Shown piece after piece: positions 40,376 to 52,300 of a DNA stretch of 64,000 nt; positions within the stretch are counted from its first letter, which is position 1, and each line of letters starts with the position of its first letter. The stretch covers positions 87,954,340 through 88,018,339 of the forward strand of contig CM072513.1 of NCBI GenBank assembly GCA_036898135.1. Reading direction: 5' to 3'. The notes under the pieces are model-generated. The model was not told the DNA's origin and searched no databases. It saw only the letters and a list, made by a program, of their open reading frames with translations. Source of the DNA: Oncomelania hupensis (Eukaryota; Mollusca; Gastropoda; Littorinimorpha; Pomatiopsidae). Made by a program: the position numbers and the translations under genes.

Positions 40376-41932
40376 TGTGATGATATTCTGGGAAAGATAC
40401 GTTTATCTTACTAGGGGGTAAGACTTATTGATAGATGGGCGATGCGCTACCACTATCGATCGTTCTTTTACCAGAAGTCCTAAAGTGGTGTGAGAGACAG
40501 ATCACGGTACTTTGGTCACATAAAATTTATATTTGTTCTCGGGAATTTTAGTATCATTTGGCTCAACTTGAGAACCGGTGATGACTAATCAAAAGACTAG
40601 ATTATTATGTCTCAAGAGAAGAAAACTAATAACTACACAACAATACAAATAGAATGACACCAGTCGTATGTATGTAATTTCACTTTTTATATATTCAACA
40701 CAAACTTTAACATTTCTGCATTAATCGGTAAATTAATAAGTAATATAGTTCCAAGTGCTGGGAAAATGTTTTAACAGGTTTCCTTCGTCATTTGCTACCT
40801 GCGGTTACGATTTTCACGGTTCGTAAGTTTCAAAGGTTCTAGTTTCTCGAGGGTATGACTCAGTTCTTGGGGGGGACTTAGCTAAGGTAAGTCGGGCCGC
40901 TCTTGAAGCTGTGGGGTTTGGACGTGGTCAGGTAGAATCGTGGTAGTTCTCCTTGGTTCCACGGGAGCGACGGTCAGGCGTTCGTCTCCACAAACGTGAT
41001 CCCAGGTCCGACCTGGAAAAGTCGGAGCTCTGGCTACAGTATTCTCGTTAGCTATAAGTGTGCGGTCTCCTCTGCAAAGTGTCCATAGCATCAGACACCT
41101 GCAGGGTTCCCATATGCACAATTCAATTCGAATCTTACGGCTAAAATACATTAATCCACATGCCTACTGTCTCAGAAACAATAATCTGTTTCTGTAACTA
41201 TATCAAGGACATATTATTTATACATGGCAATCAATATACAATAAACATACACATATCAAAACTATTAGTGTTATCTTACTTGTAGACTCTGGGACTCGTG
41301 AAATCGTCTTTTACGTCTCTAGCACCCTCTTGATGAGATGGAGATAGACGAACACTGCAGTTTGTTCCTTTGGTCGACCCTCACAGCTTAACAGTTCTTT
41401 TGCGACTGACTAGCTGAGATTTGGTCCCCAAAGGTATGCAAAAGTTCCCAATAGTCTTCTGACCAATCGTTTTTAGCTCTAGTTTTCGTTAATCCCGCAT
41501 CTACAGGAATATGGTTCTAATTTGAATAGTTCCTCCCCTTCTCTCTTGTCACTGGACACGCATAATTACTTTTCAAGTGGTGTATCAGGGATAGAGTGAA
41601 GAACAGATGCCATAACGATAAGCGGTGCCTGCCCAATACGGGTGACATCATCTTGGTAACTTTTGGCTGGAGTGAGCTACTTAGTGTCTCATGGCGAAGA
41701 CAACGCTATGGTTAGTTTTTGACTAAAGTATGCTATTTAGAATTCTTGGTCGCCAAGCCTGTTGATGGTATCGGTAGCTATTGGCGGTGTGACTGTTTCA
41801 AGGAAGTTAATTTGCCATGTGTGGGCTGCTTGTTGGCTAACTGTTGTATTAACGTCCAGTTTCGTTCGATGGTATCTCTGTTTCGCTAAGCTAATTTCCT
41901 CCATGTTTGTCGTCAGTATTTCTGCTGTCACA
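40376..41932 (-). repeat. 5' LTR (right copy)
   Basis: Twin of 34668-36224 with the same length and termini. It would drive transcription leftward into gag. Confidence 0.96.
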
Positions 41933-41937
41933 CCACA

Positions 41938-42004
41938 TATTAATTATTTAGGGGGTAGGCCTATATTGGGTACAACTCGCCGTTACGAGAGTGTACTGTA
42001 GTAC
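41938..42004. other. Spacer after the LTR element
   Basis: Short unique sequence; nothing recognised. Confidence 0.5.
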
Positions 42005-42465
42005 ATTAAAACATTGAAGTGTTAGAGTATTTACGTGTTAGAATATTGAAGTGTTAGAGTATTGAAATGTTCGAGTACTGAAGTGTTAGAATATTGAAGT
42101 GTTAGAGTATTAAAGTGTTAGAGTTTTAACGTGTTGGAGTACTGAAGTGTTAGAGCATTGACGTTTTCGAGTACTGAAGTGTTTGAGTATTGAAGCGTTT
42201 GAGTATTGACGTTTTAGAGTCCTGAAGAGTTAGGGAACTGAAGTGTTCGACTACTGAAGTGTTCGAGTATTGACGTGTTTGAGTATTGACGTTTTAGAGT
42301 ACTGAAGTGTTAGAGTATTGAAGTTCAAGAGTATTGAAGTTTTAGGGCTTTGAAGTGTTCGAGTATTGAAGTTTTAGAATGTAGTGTTATAGAATATTGA
42401 CGTGTTTGAGTATTGACGTGTTAGAGTATTGAAGTCTTAGAGTATTGAAGTGTTTCAGTAGGTTA
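42005..42465 (+). repeat. 16-bp degenerate minisatellite
   Basis: About 28 units of the form attgaagtgttagagt, with strong substitution (acgt, ttcgagt, actg). The phase is kept for most of the array. Confidence 0.88.
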
Positions 42466-43267
42466 ACGAGAAGTAATGTTTAACCAATACATGCATGATC
42501 GTCCTTTTGTGTGCCCTGAGCATGTTGCCCGCATGTCATCATCATCATCATCGTCGTCGTCATCATCATAATCATCATCATCATCATACCTGATAACGAA
42601 ATAATGTCGGTTTCCTTTCTCACTAGCACTAAGGAAATTTATCTCGTTCTGTCTCTGTCTCTCGCTGTCTGTCTCTGTGTGCCTGTCTCTCTATCTGTCT
42701 GTGTGTGTGTGTCTGTCTGTCTCTGTGTGTCTGTCTTTCTGTCTGTTTATGTCTGTCTCTTTCCCTTATCTTCCCCACCCTTACCTCGCCATCCCAAACC
42801 CCATTGGCTCAGCCCTTCTCTATTCTCCTTCATGCCTAAAACATTAACACTTTCATTTATAAACAACCACCTCCACCACCACCTCCACCTCCACCACCAC
42901 CAACACCAACAACAACACAAGAACACCACCACCAGCTACTACAACAACTTCAACTACAACAAACATCAAGAATGTCCGCCTTAACCTATCAGGAAATAGA
43001 AGAGCTGCATAGCTTATTACAAAAGGCGCATGGCCGCACATTGTTTTGGTTGTATCTTAATTACATTGTAGTTCATTAGACCACGCAGCGTAGCTGACAC
43101 TCGTGGAAGCCTGTTCCTCTCTCAAGTTTGACAGAGGGAAAAGACCTCGACCGGTTTCTGGGACGCGGTGTCATATCAGCCCTATGGGATTAAAGGAAAT
43201 GGCTGATAAACAACACAATTTAATACGACTGTGACATAGAGTCTGCACCCTAGCCCTAAGTGTCGTC
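42466..43267. other. Intergenic with short simple repeats
   Basis: (ATC)/(GTC) repeats at 42536-42588, CTGT-rich DNA at 42645-42765, and an A/C-rich run of cca/caa triplets at 42866-42962. No gene seen. Confidence 0.55.
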
Positions 43268-43401
<134 letters not shown>

Positions 43402-43685
43402 ATTTCCCGTCGGGGTGCCGGGGTTTTCTATATAAGTAGTATCCACACATTGTGGAAATTGACTGCTTTAAATGAACATTGTTTTTGTCATTCTCATTAA
43501 TTATTCTATCTCGTTCCTAATCTATGCTATCAATCTACTATCTTCTATCGTCTTCACTAGACCAGTCACCTGCCTTTTTTCTCTTCCCTTTTTTTAATTG
43601 AAAACTTTCCCTAAACTCCTCATATGTATGGGTTCTGTTGGGTCAGCTTGGGGATACACTGGACGCTTTCTGCCGAATGGTCACT

Positions 43686-43727
<42 letters not shown>

Positions 43728-44035
43728 CTCTCTCTGTTTGCGTGTGTGTGTGTGTGTGTGTTTGTGTGTGTTGTTAATATTTTATAATGTTTATATTCTA
43801 TTTTGTTTTTATAAACGGGGGTGCCATAAATTAGAGTAAAGCCTCAGCGTTTCTTGCATGGGATGCATTTATTATAAAGTGTCCGGCTGGTGGAGAGCCT
43901 TCAGTGTTACCATTAATGTTGTTTCAGCAGATCTTTTATACGGATCGGAGGTGCATGAGTCCTCTTTCAACCAAGTTGTGGTCCTGAGTGGACTCTTTGC
44001 AGTCCGCTGGACCCTATAAACAATGACTAACTAAC
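43402..44035 (+). repeat. Dispersed repeat B, copy 1
   Basis: Parallels 56130-56705: 'ctagaccagtcacct', 'gttgggtcagcttggg', 'ggacgctttctgcc', 'aatggtcactagggct', 'gccttcagtgttaccatta', 'gtttcagcagatctttta' and 'ctttcaaccaagttgtggtc' in order. This copy carries (CT)n at 43690-43733 and (GT)n behind it. It ends in 'ggaccctataaacaatgact' and CTAA repeats. Non-coding, class unknown. Confidence 0.8.
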
Positions 44036-44050
44036 TATCATCAAAAGTGG

Positions 44051-44247
44051 GGCCGGGTAGCTCAGTTGGTAGAGCGTCTTACTAGTAACCGAAAGGTACC
44101 TGGTTCGAATCCCGGATTTGCCAATGTGTGACCATATTATTTTCCCCTTACCTTCAACTGGTTCGCTGGTGTCAGAATAATGTGACCAGTAGTCGCCTAT
44201 ACGCTTCGGTGTCGTGTGACTATAATCTACAGTTATTACTATTACTA
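44051..44247 (+). mobile_element. tRNA-Thr-like SINE with hairpin tail
   Basis: 44051-44123 has the tRNA layout: D arm GCTC/GAGC, anticodon loop CTAGTAA (AGT), T loop TTCGAAT. The acceptor and anticodon stems are mismatched, so it is not a working tRNA. It is followed by the stem-loop 'agtcgcctatacgcttcggt' with 'gtgact' (44192-44222), as in the SINE at 16416. Confidence 0.7.
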
Positions 44248-44354
44248 TCATCATCATCATCATGACTGTATGGCATGATGTCTGCATCCTAGCCCTAAGT
44301 GCCATCGTCGTCTACGTCGTCGCCATCCTCCTTCTCATTCTCCTCCTCCTCCTC

Positions 44355-44445
44355 CTCATGAGCCCTCTTTCAACCAAGGTGTGGTCCTAATTCGGCTCTT
44401 TGCAGTCCGCGCGCCGCTGGATCCTATAAACAATGACTAATAAAG
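44355..44445 (+). repeat. Dispersed repeat B 3' end
   Basis: 'ctctttcaaccaaggtgtgg', 'ttcggctctttgcagtccgc' and 'cctataaacaatgacta' match the end of repeat B at 43955-44035. Confidence 0.75.
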
Positions 44446-44933
44446 TCTGCATTACTTTGGTCGGTGATCTCTCTATTACCGCGACTCTGTTCAGACTACG
44501 AGGCGCACTGGAGATAATAGTCGAAAATCTAAAGCCGAGGACAAAATAAAGGATACAACATTAACAAACAAATAAACAACGAACCATAGAGAGCACATTA
44601 TGTTAAGTAGCATTGCAATAGGATACTAGCGTAAACGGTATAGGCCTATTTACCATTCAGCGTCGGCGAAGAAAACAAACCTTTAGTTTACAAAGTACAG
44701 AACAGAATACGTGTACAGAATTTATTCCACCAAGGAATTGTCTCAATTGCTTAATATATGACCTGTAATTACGTATTTAATTGTTTGGGTTGATTCATTA
44801 AACAAACCAACAAATAAACAACTAAATAAATACATCACTAAAAGGAAGAGCACCTATACATTATGGAGTCTAGCTGATGCGGAAATCGAAGCAGAATCAA
44901 AATATTGTGGACTCGGGAAAGATAAAGAGTGGA

Positions 44934-44934
<1 letters not shown>
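44446..44934. other. Intergenic, nothing recognised
   Basis: AT-rich sequence with aaac/aaat words; no gene. Confidence 0.5.
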
Positions 44935-45016
<82 letters not shown>

Positions 45017-45029
45017 GAGAGAGGAGAGG

Positions 45030-45102
<73 letters not shown>
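44935..45102 (+). repeat. (GA)n microsatellite
   Basis: GA repeats with a short 'gaggagaggagag' interruption. Confidence 0.97.
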
Positions 45103-45103
<1 letters not shown>

Positions 45104-46080
45104 GACTTCAGCGATGATAGTTAGAATGGTTGGATGAATGAACAAAAGCTTAGCGGCTACAGCTGCGTTGAGGGGATAGATAGAGGAGCGGGGTGGTGGA
45201 GGCGGAAAGCAGGATAATGGGGGAAAGGGAGGAAGAGGGAGGGAGGGTGGGACGGAATACGGAAGGTGGTGGTGCAGAGGCGGCGGGAGAAATGACAAGA
45301 GGGGGCGGAAAGCGGAGAAGGAGAAAGAGGTAGCGGGAATGAGTCTAAATATAGCCTTGTCGATAGTTGGAACGTATTTTGCCTTCTTCCGTCTTTTTAC
45401 AGATAATTGTATCATGTAGGAAACTGATAAAACTTGATTGTTGCGGGGTAGGCCTATAATAGGCCTCTGCGGTAGCGGAAAACGGGTCGTCCGAAACGCG
45501 GCATTTCTGAGAAGTTCGTTAGGCCCGATTAGTACAAGCACTTCCGTGCCTACCTCTGGGATGCATAAAGTACTTTTTGGTTGCATACTGTCATCTACCA
45601 GGAACTATTTTCTTGCGTATGAGGAAGATGTTATCCGGCTTGACGTCATGAGTTGCTAAGTTACCTAGTTTTTCTTCTCATCTGTCGTCGCGGAGTGGTA
45701 CCACCCTGGGTGACTTTTACAGGGAAACGGAACTCCAAGAAACGCCGAAAGTTCTGCATCAGTTTTAATTAAAAAGACATATAAAGCGGTTGAAAGAATG
45801 GCCTGATTAGATGCAGGCTTCAGTTCTAACGACTATAACCTAGAATTTTATGTCAGTTATTGTCAAAATATAAAAGTTTATTGAAAAACAAAATGCTGTC
45901 CCAAAAAAAGTCAATTTATAGAAGAAAATCCTTGTTTTGTCCCGATTCTTTCAGAAAGTTTGACAGACATGCCTAACCCTAAATATTAGGCAACATTTAG
46001 AACCGTCGCTCCAAGACGAGTGGTTTGACATCATGCATGGCTACAGTTTGTACAACTGGTCATGGTCCAATGTGTATTTT
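45103..46080. other. Intergenic upstream of MTA
   Basis: Purine-rich at 45180-45340; otherwise unique. No coding exon recognised. Confidence 0.5.
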
Positions 46081-46111
46081 AGATTGAAAACCGAGTCAGC
46101 CGAAGGACGTG

Positions 46112-46123
46112 TGACGTCACGTG
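46112..46123 (+). promoter_or_regulatory. CRE palindrome overlapping an E-box upstream of MTA
   Basis: TGACGTCA (46112-46119) overlaps CACGTG (46118-46123), about 190 bp ahead of the MTA ATG. Both are high-affinity sites for bZIP/CREB and bHLH-ZIP factors. A promoter role is inferred from position only; no TATA box is seen. Confidence 0.5.
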
Positions 46124-46302
46124 TGAAAAGAGGAGGAAGACAGTGTAGGTCCGAGAAATGGCGACTCCGTGATCAGTGTGCGTCTTAGGGGGTTGACCGA
46201 GGAAGACCGTTTGGATACCTTACAAGTGAAAATAAGTGCAGGAACTTGGCATATCACTTCAATGTTGTGTTTTGAAGAATCGTGACATTACCAAACATAA
46301 AA

Positions 46303-46330
46303 ATGGCGTCAAATATGTACAGAGTTGGAG
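46303..46330 (+). CDS. MTA: MTA exon 1 coding part
   Basis: ATG in the context aaaaATGgcg, MASNMYRVG plus one base; donor GTAAGT at 46331. The 5' UTR start is not resolved. Confidence 0.9.
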
Positions 46331-49300
46331 GTAAGTAAAATTGTACTGATCGGTGAAGACTGCGGGAAGTATGGACAGGCTCATTCGCACGAGGCGGCGT
46401 AATACACGGTTTGAGAAAATAATCATCATAGTTAATTTTGCCTCTAGATTCAAAGTTCAAACAAATTTTATGGAAAAATAAATTATACGCCGCTTTTCTA
46501 TAAAAGAATTTAGGACATAGAACAAAAATAAATTCTGCAAAAGTCGCTTTGAACGTTTACGCGGAAGAACATGGTAGTGATAAGGTCTTTCGATCGCTTC
46601 GGATTTCCGCGATCGAATATTTCAAAATCCTCTTGTAAAACATATTAATTTTATTTAATTAGCTGATGCTTACGTAAGTACAGTATCAAATATATCGACT
46701 TTAAATGGACTGAAGTGCCGATCTTAACATGCTTATCGATCACTTTGTAAATCGATGGACTATTTTTTGTCGGCTGAAATTTGGCATGTGTTTACAAAGA
46801 CACAAAGACTGAACGTTTTATTTTCATTTCAGATTATGTTTTCTTCGAATCATCTTCAACATCTCCCTATACAATCAGGAGAATTGAAGAATTAAACAAG
46901 GTAAGTTGAAAACTACTACTTTCGTTGTATTTGCTTCAAAAATTAATTCCTGTCATTGTTCGTTCTGACGCGGTTCACCGCTCGCTCATTCATTCAGTCA
47001 CTCCGCGTTGATTGACTTTTCACCACCGGTGTAATTTGTGTTTCAGACGCCGAACGGAAATGTGGAAGCGAAGGTTATGTGTTTTTATCGACGAAGGGAC
47101 ATCTCCAATTCGCTTATTGTGCTCGCAGATAAGCATCACAGTAAGTTCTTTGTCTAGTATGCAACATGTGTTTGTCAGTGTGTTCGTTAGCCAGTCCGGC
47201 TGCGCAGCATGGCGGACGAGTGAATGACTGACACAGGCTTGTGGTGCTCCTTGCCACCCCCATCACCTCTACAGCATTTGTCGTGCGTCCTGAAAGGTTC
47301 CTCAGAGATAGTTTGAAACTTTTCCGACCTTTCTAGCAAAAATTTCGTCTGCTAGGGTTGGAAATAGTCCCTTTTAAACTTGTATGCAAGATGGTGATTG
47401 GTGGAAAAGTTTCAGAGCACAGGCACTCTGATTTTGTATAATTTTGTTTTATATTTTGAATTGATATGTGATTTTCTTTCTGAGTTTTGGTGCTTACTAT
47501 AGGTTTTCAGTTTTCGGGGTTGTAATAATGGAATAATCTATAATGTAAATATGGACAAGAACAGTGCATGGAAGTAATATTAGCGAAGGTTTTTAGCAGG
47601 GGGTGCTTCCTGACCCTAACGTTCTTTCAATATTTAAAAATGCGAGCAAACGTTTCAGATTTACTAAAAGAAGACTGGAATAACACCGTAGTTTGAGAAA
47701 CCAAAATTGATTTGTTTGATTGTGATCCCCTCAGCTGACAAAATAAGACTATTTTCTCCTAAATTTATTCTGTCCTTAGTTTATTTTCCAAAGTAAAACT
47801 GAGATTTGTAGTTGGAATTGAGATGGTGTGATTCGGGATGTGGGGATGGGGTGGTATGTGTCAGTATAAGTTTTGCATTCAACTTCACGCTCATGATGAT
47901 TAGCTAAAGCCGTAGAAACAAATTTTAGGCAGGCATTTTTATTTGCTTCATGAAGTGAAATTAAGTGTTGATGTGTTATGTAGTACATATTTTATGTCCC
48001 TCTTGTTCTAATGTGTAGATGAATCTTGGAATGGGGAAAAAAGGACAGCAAACAAATATACTCCGCCTGTAGAACACAAATTCATCTTAAGTGCCAGCAG
48101 CAGTTGGCAGCATGGTTTGCTGTCGATTATGCAATAGTGATGGCCGACCTAAAGAGCGACCAGTATCATGTATGGCACTTGGGGGCGAGTGCCAGAAGCA
48201 CCAATACACCCAGGTTGTCACTATAAGTCCGGTTCACCACTGTCCTGGGCGGGAGCTGTCCTTGCGCTTCTGCACTTTCAGTGGGAAGGCAGCCAGAATT
48301 TTGCCTGTGGTGACTATAACACCTATCCTTTCCACCCTCCCCCATCCTCTCCACTGTTCTCTTCAATGGAAATCGAAATCTGTGCTGATGGTTATGTTGG
48401 AATAAAGTGTAAAGTATCATAGGTTAAACACAGACATATCCTTTATAGCTTACTTTGTGCAAACAGCTTTCCACATTTTGTTTGTGATTAAGTTTTTTAA
48501 TACAGTGAACCTCCGGTATACGACCGTTCAAAATCTGAGAAAAAACGGTCTTATAATAGAGGTGGTCTTATACCGGAAACAAGGGGGGAGGAGGGGTCAG
48601 GCTCAGAGGGGTATGTAGTAATTTTTACACTCACCAGCATGTATTCTCTGACAAAGAAACTGTAAAACATGTTTCATTTTTAGCTTTGTCTTTTGATTCA
48701 CAACTTCAAAATAAAAACAGTCGAACCACTGCCACGTTCATCCAAGTCTGTCAGTGCAGAAGCTCTCAGTTTCGATGTTTCCCTTTTCGCCACTTTCTCC
48801 ACTCTCCCATCGTAGTTTCACAGATTTCTTATCCTTTATGATGAGCTTAATTTGGGTCTGCCCAACGTCTAAACTTCTTGCAATAGACAAACAACTCTCC
48901 CCATTTTCACTTCTTTCAATCACTTTCATTCTCTCTGCCAAACTCAAAACGTTCCTCTTGCGCGACGCCATTTTGACAGCCAGTGTAGGCGAGTAATGTC
49001 CCTTATTTGCGAACCGGAAATAGCAGACAACAGCAGACATACACTAACATGAGAGAAAAAACAAAAGGTACAGACAGCAAATTAACTGATATCTCTTTTA
49101 ACTCTTAGCGTCCTATAGCGCGGTAATGCGCGCCTCACCCATAATCCTGAAGCGCGGTAAACCGCGCCTCGTTAGTGCACCTCTTAGTCAGTAAATCACA
49201 GGAATTAGGAACTCTCCTGTGCTTGAGAGAAGGTTTAGTCAACTTCCGGAAAAGTTCCCGTGTGTTTTCCGCTATCGTTTTCGCAAATTTGACGTGGTTT

Positions 49301-52300
49301 TGTGAACTTTTTTAACGATTTTGTTTGAGGTTTGAGTTTGCGAAATTTTCGGCCATGATGGCAGGGGATAGCTCCGACAGTAATAGTGAGTTTTGTAACC
49401 TTATTGATGAGCTTATTGCTGAAAGAGCACAAGGACTTGGTGTAGACAACCAGAGTGAGTTTTCTTGTCTGTGTTGACTGACTGTGCACACATTCACATG
49501 CAATCCACACTGTCTTGTTGTTGTTTTATTAACATAGTCCGTAAAATACCTGTAATTATGAATTAATTACAAGATTCCAACAGGTAAAAATAGTACTAAA
49601 GTCAAAATGGTTCTTTGGGTACATAGAATAACCATTTTGTAAACTTATCCTAAAATATGAAGTTAATGTGACAATAAATAAATTTTTTGCAATTTTTTCA
49701 AATTCATAACCCAATTTATTGCAATAAACTTGAAATCCTTACAGGATATAGGCGCAAATGTACAGAAAACCTTATAGGACGCTAAGAGTTAAATTGCCCT
49801 AAGACGGTCGTATAAAGGGCTTAAGACACGGTCGCTGGTCTCATAAACGAGGTTGTCGCATACCAGAGGTCATTATTTATTGGAAGTGAATCCGTCAGAA
49901 GTTTTCAGGTCACATAACGGATGGAGTCGTATAACAGAGAGCCGGATACCGGAGGTTCCACTGTATAATATAACCACCACTACCCTATCCCGAACCCCCA
50001 TTCCCTCATCTGAGCAGGATTCGAATCTGGGTCATTGGCAACAGAAAACATGATGAAATGAAGCATAATTATAATACTAATAGTTCTGTTGTTATCACAG
50101 TTTGAACATTTTGTTTGGGTTGTGGATGGGTTTTGCTCAACGATCTGACCACAGTCGAAATTGAAGACAGTTGAACGTTTGTCTGCTGAGATTAGTTCAG
50201 GTTACTTCTTCAGATGAAAGTATAAACCAAGGTCTAGTCTGCGCACGCACGCATTCCATCGCATGGACCTTAAAGATCATGATGCTCATGTCCTAGGCGG
50301 GCGTGTGCCGGCAACACAAATACAACCAGCAAGTACTAGGTCCATTGTCCACCATACCTGGGCTTCCTGGATTGTCTGGGCATTGGACCAAGCATCCAAA
50401 TCCTGGAATTGGGTGGCTTGAGTAAAATCCTGTATAGGTCAGCCCTTGAGGCGGAAAAGCGCTATATATATATATATAAGAATTATTAAATAAATCAAAT
50501 AGATTAGAATGGAACAATGGTCGACTGAGCTGCTTGCAACAATAGGGTGGAACTGACAGGATTATCTACCGACCAAATGTGGCTCAATATATCAGTGATG
50601 TTGCTAGAAATGTTCAGCATAGGCCATTTCATTTGGCCGATTCAGTCACAAACCTTTAGGACAATTTTATAATCTTTCGGCCATCTTTTTGACTTCTTTC
50701 CAACACCAAACAAGAGGCCACTGATAAGTTTCGGTTTCTTTTTTGGTGGCATTTCGAAAACAAAAAGTTTTATTGCCGGAAGCACGCCGTTCACAACAAG
50801 GGACGTTACTCTAACTCTCTCTGCTGATGCATGTGTCGTCTGCTTGGCGCTTCCAATACGCGATTTTCGACAATAACTCACAACACCTTTATTTATCCGT
50901 TAGTAAATTAATATGGCCAGAAGCAATAACAATGAAAGAGACATGAGACAAGCAAACAATAAACGGACAAAGGGTGGTCGATTGAGGCGTAAAACCTTAT
51001 GACAGCGGGCCGATCAGAACATGATTCCTTCGGACATTTTGGAATTTTATCGGTGAATGGCCTATTTGCCGACAAAAACGACATCACTGATATATATTGC
51101 CTTAGCTGCAATTTTGTCTCTTCACTTTAGCGTAATACATTAAATTTGAATGTTGACAGGATTATCCCCCATGCAAATTAACAGGATAGTGGTGTATGCC
51201 TTCTTGACATTTTCTACCTAGAGTCGGATATCATGCAGTATCTCGGCCCCTTGTGCAACACTGCGCAGCAGCAGAACCAATATTATAATTGATTGATGTG
51301 TTTATCATGATTATTAATAGTAGTAGTAGTAGTAGTACTTGTCCAATCTTTTCAACAGTAGAATGTGTAAATCCTGCCCCAACTTGGGTTTTCAAATTCT
51401 GCAAGACTGTGCTTTGTTGCCCCCCAACTTGGGTTTTCAAATTCTGCAAGACCGTGCTTTGTTGCCCCCAACTTGGGTTTTCAAATTCTGCAAGACTGTG
51501 CTTTGTTGTCCCAAACTTGGGTTTTCAAATTCTCCAAGGCTGTGCTTTGTTGATTGCGCGTGTCACAATAGTCCCGGGGTGCTGACAGCACTTGCCCAGT
51601 CGCCAAAAGCAAGTATACAATTGTTCCAGGTGACTTGTGCAGCCCCTTTGCCCCATTGGCCTGCTTTGTTCTTCTCACTTCAACCTTCTTTGTCAAGGGA
51701 GACAAATGTGTGTGCAAAACTCAGGTAGTGGTCTGGCCTTCCTTTTTCCGTAGCTGATGATATTTTTGTACAGCTCAACGGGATGTTGCACTGTCACTGC
51801 TTTTTCTTTCCTTATGCGCCAACAAATATTAATTTTGATTTTGTGTGAATGTTATTGATGAGCTAGTGAACATTTTGGACTTTGGTTGGGTTGTTACGAC
51901 AGTAGTCTGGCGGAGGATATGAAAATCCTGGCTTTCAGCACTCTGATGTCGGAATTCTTTTACGTCTCATGGAATTGTCACTGCATGCTATACATCATAC
52001 TTGATCTGATTCAGAGACTCGGGTTTTATAAAAATATAACTTGCACTGCGATACTTTAAAACCGCATAAAAATCGTTTGAGCTCTCAGTGTTCCCGATTA
52101 CGCACAGTAGTGCGTCAATTACGCACAAAATATGAAAAATGACGCAGAAAAATTGGCATGTGTGCGTCCTGTTGACGCACACATTTTTTTCGAATCGCTG
52201 ATGTTAAAAATACGACCAACGAGTGGCGAACTAATTCACGGCATAATCAGAATCAGAACCCAACTGAGACTGCCATTGCAGACGATTAAAGATTGTGTCG

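Larger units (their letters stand above)
34668..41932 (-). mobile_element. Complete Ty3/gypsy-type LTR retrotransposon
   Basis: 7265 bp between CCACA duplications. Both LTRs are 1557 bp, begin TGTGA and end TCACA, and show no difference on reading. On the minus strand the order is 5' LTR (40376-41932), primer-binding site (40356-40373), gag-pol (36328-40005), purine-run candidate (36227-36240), 3' LTR (34668-36224). The intact frame and matching LTRs indicate a very recent insertion. The pol layout is atypical: the integrase zinc finger precedes RT, and no integrase core is found. Confidence 0.96.
48503..49963 (-). mobile_element. Pogo/Tigger-like element with nested insertion
   Basis: The ends are imperfect inverted repeats, left 'cagtgaacctccggtata' and right complement 'cagtggaacctccggtat', flanked by TA on both sides (48501-48502, 49964-49965). 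The subterminal 'acgaccgt' and 'gtcttata' words are also mirrored ('acggtcgtata' at 49803-49813). A minus-strand remnant encodes a pogo-type DNA-binding domain. Without the nested 687-bp element, it is about 770 bp, a deletion derivative. Confidence 0.88.

Noticed and set aside
44051..44123. Functional tRNA-Thr gene
   Set aside because: Three mismatches in the anticodon stem and several in the acceptor stem; kept as a SINE head.
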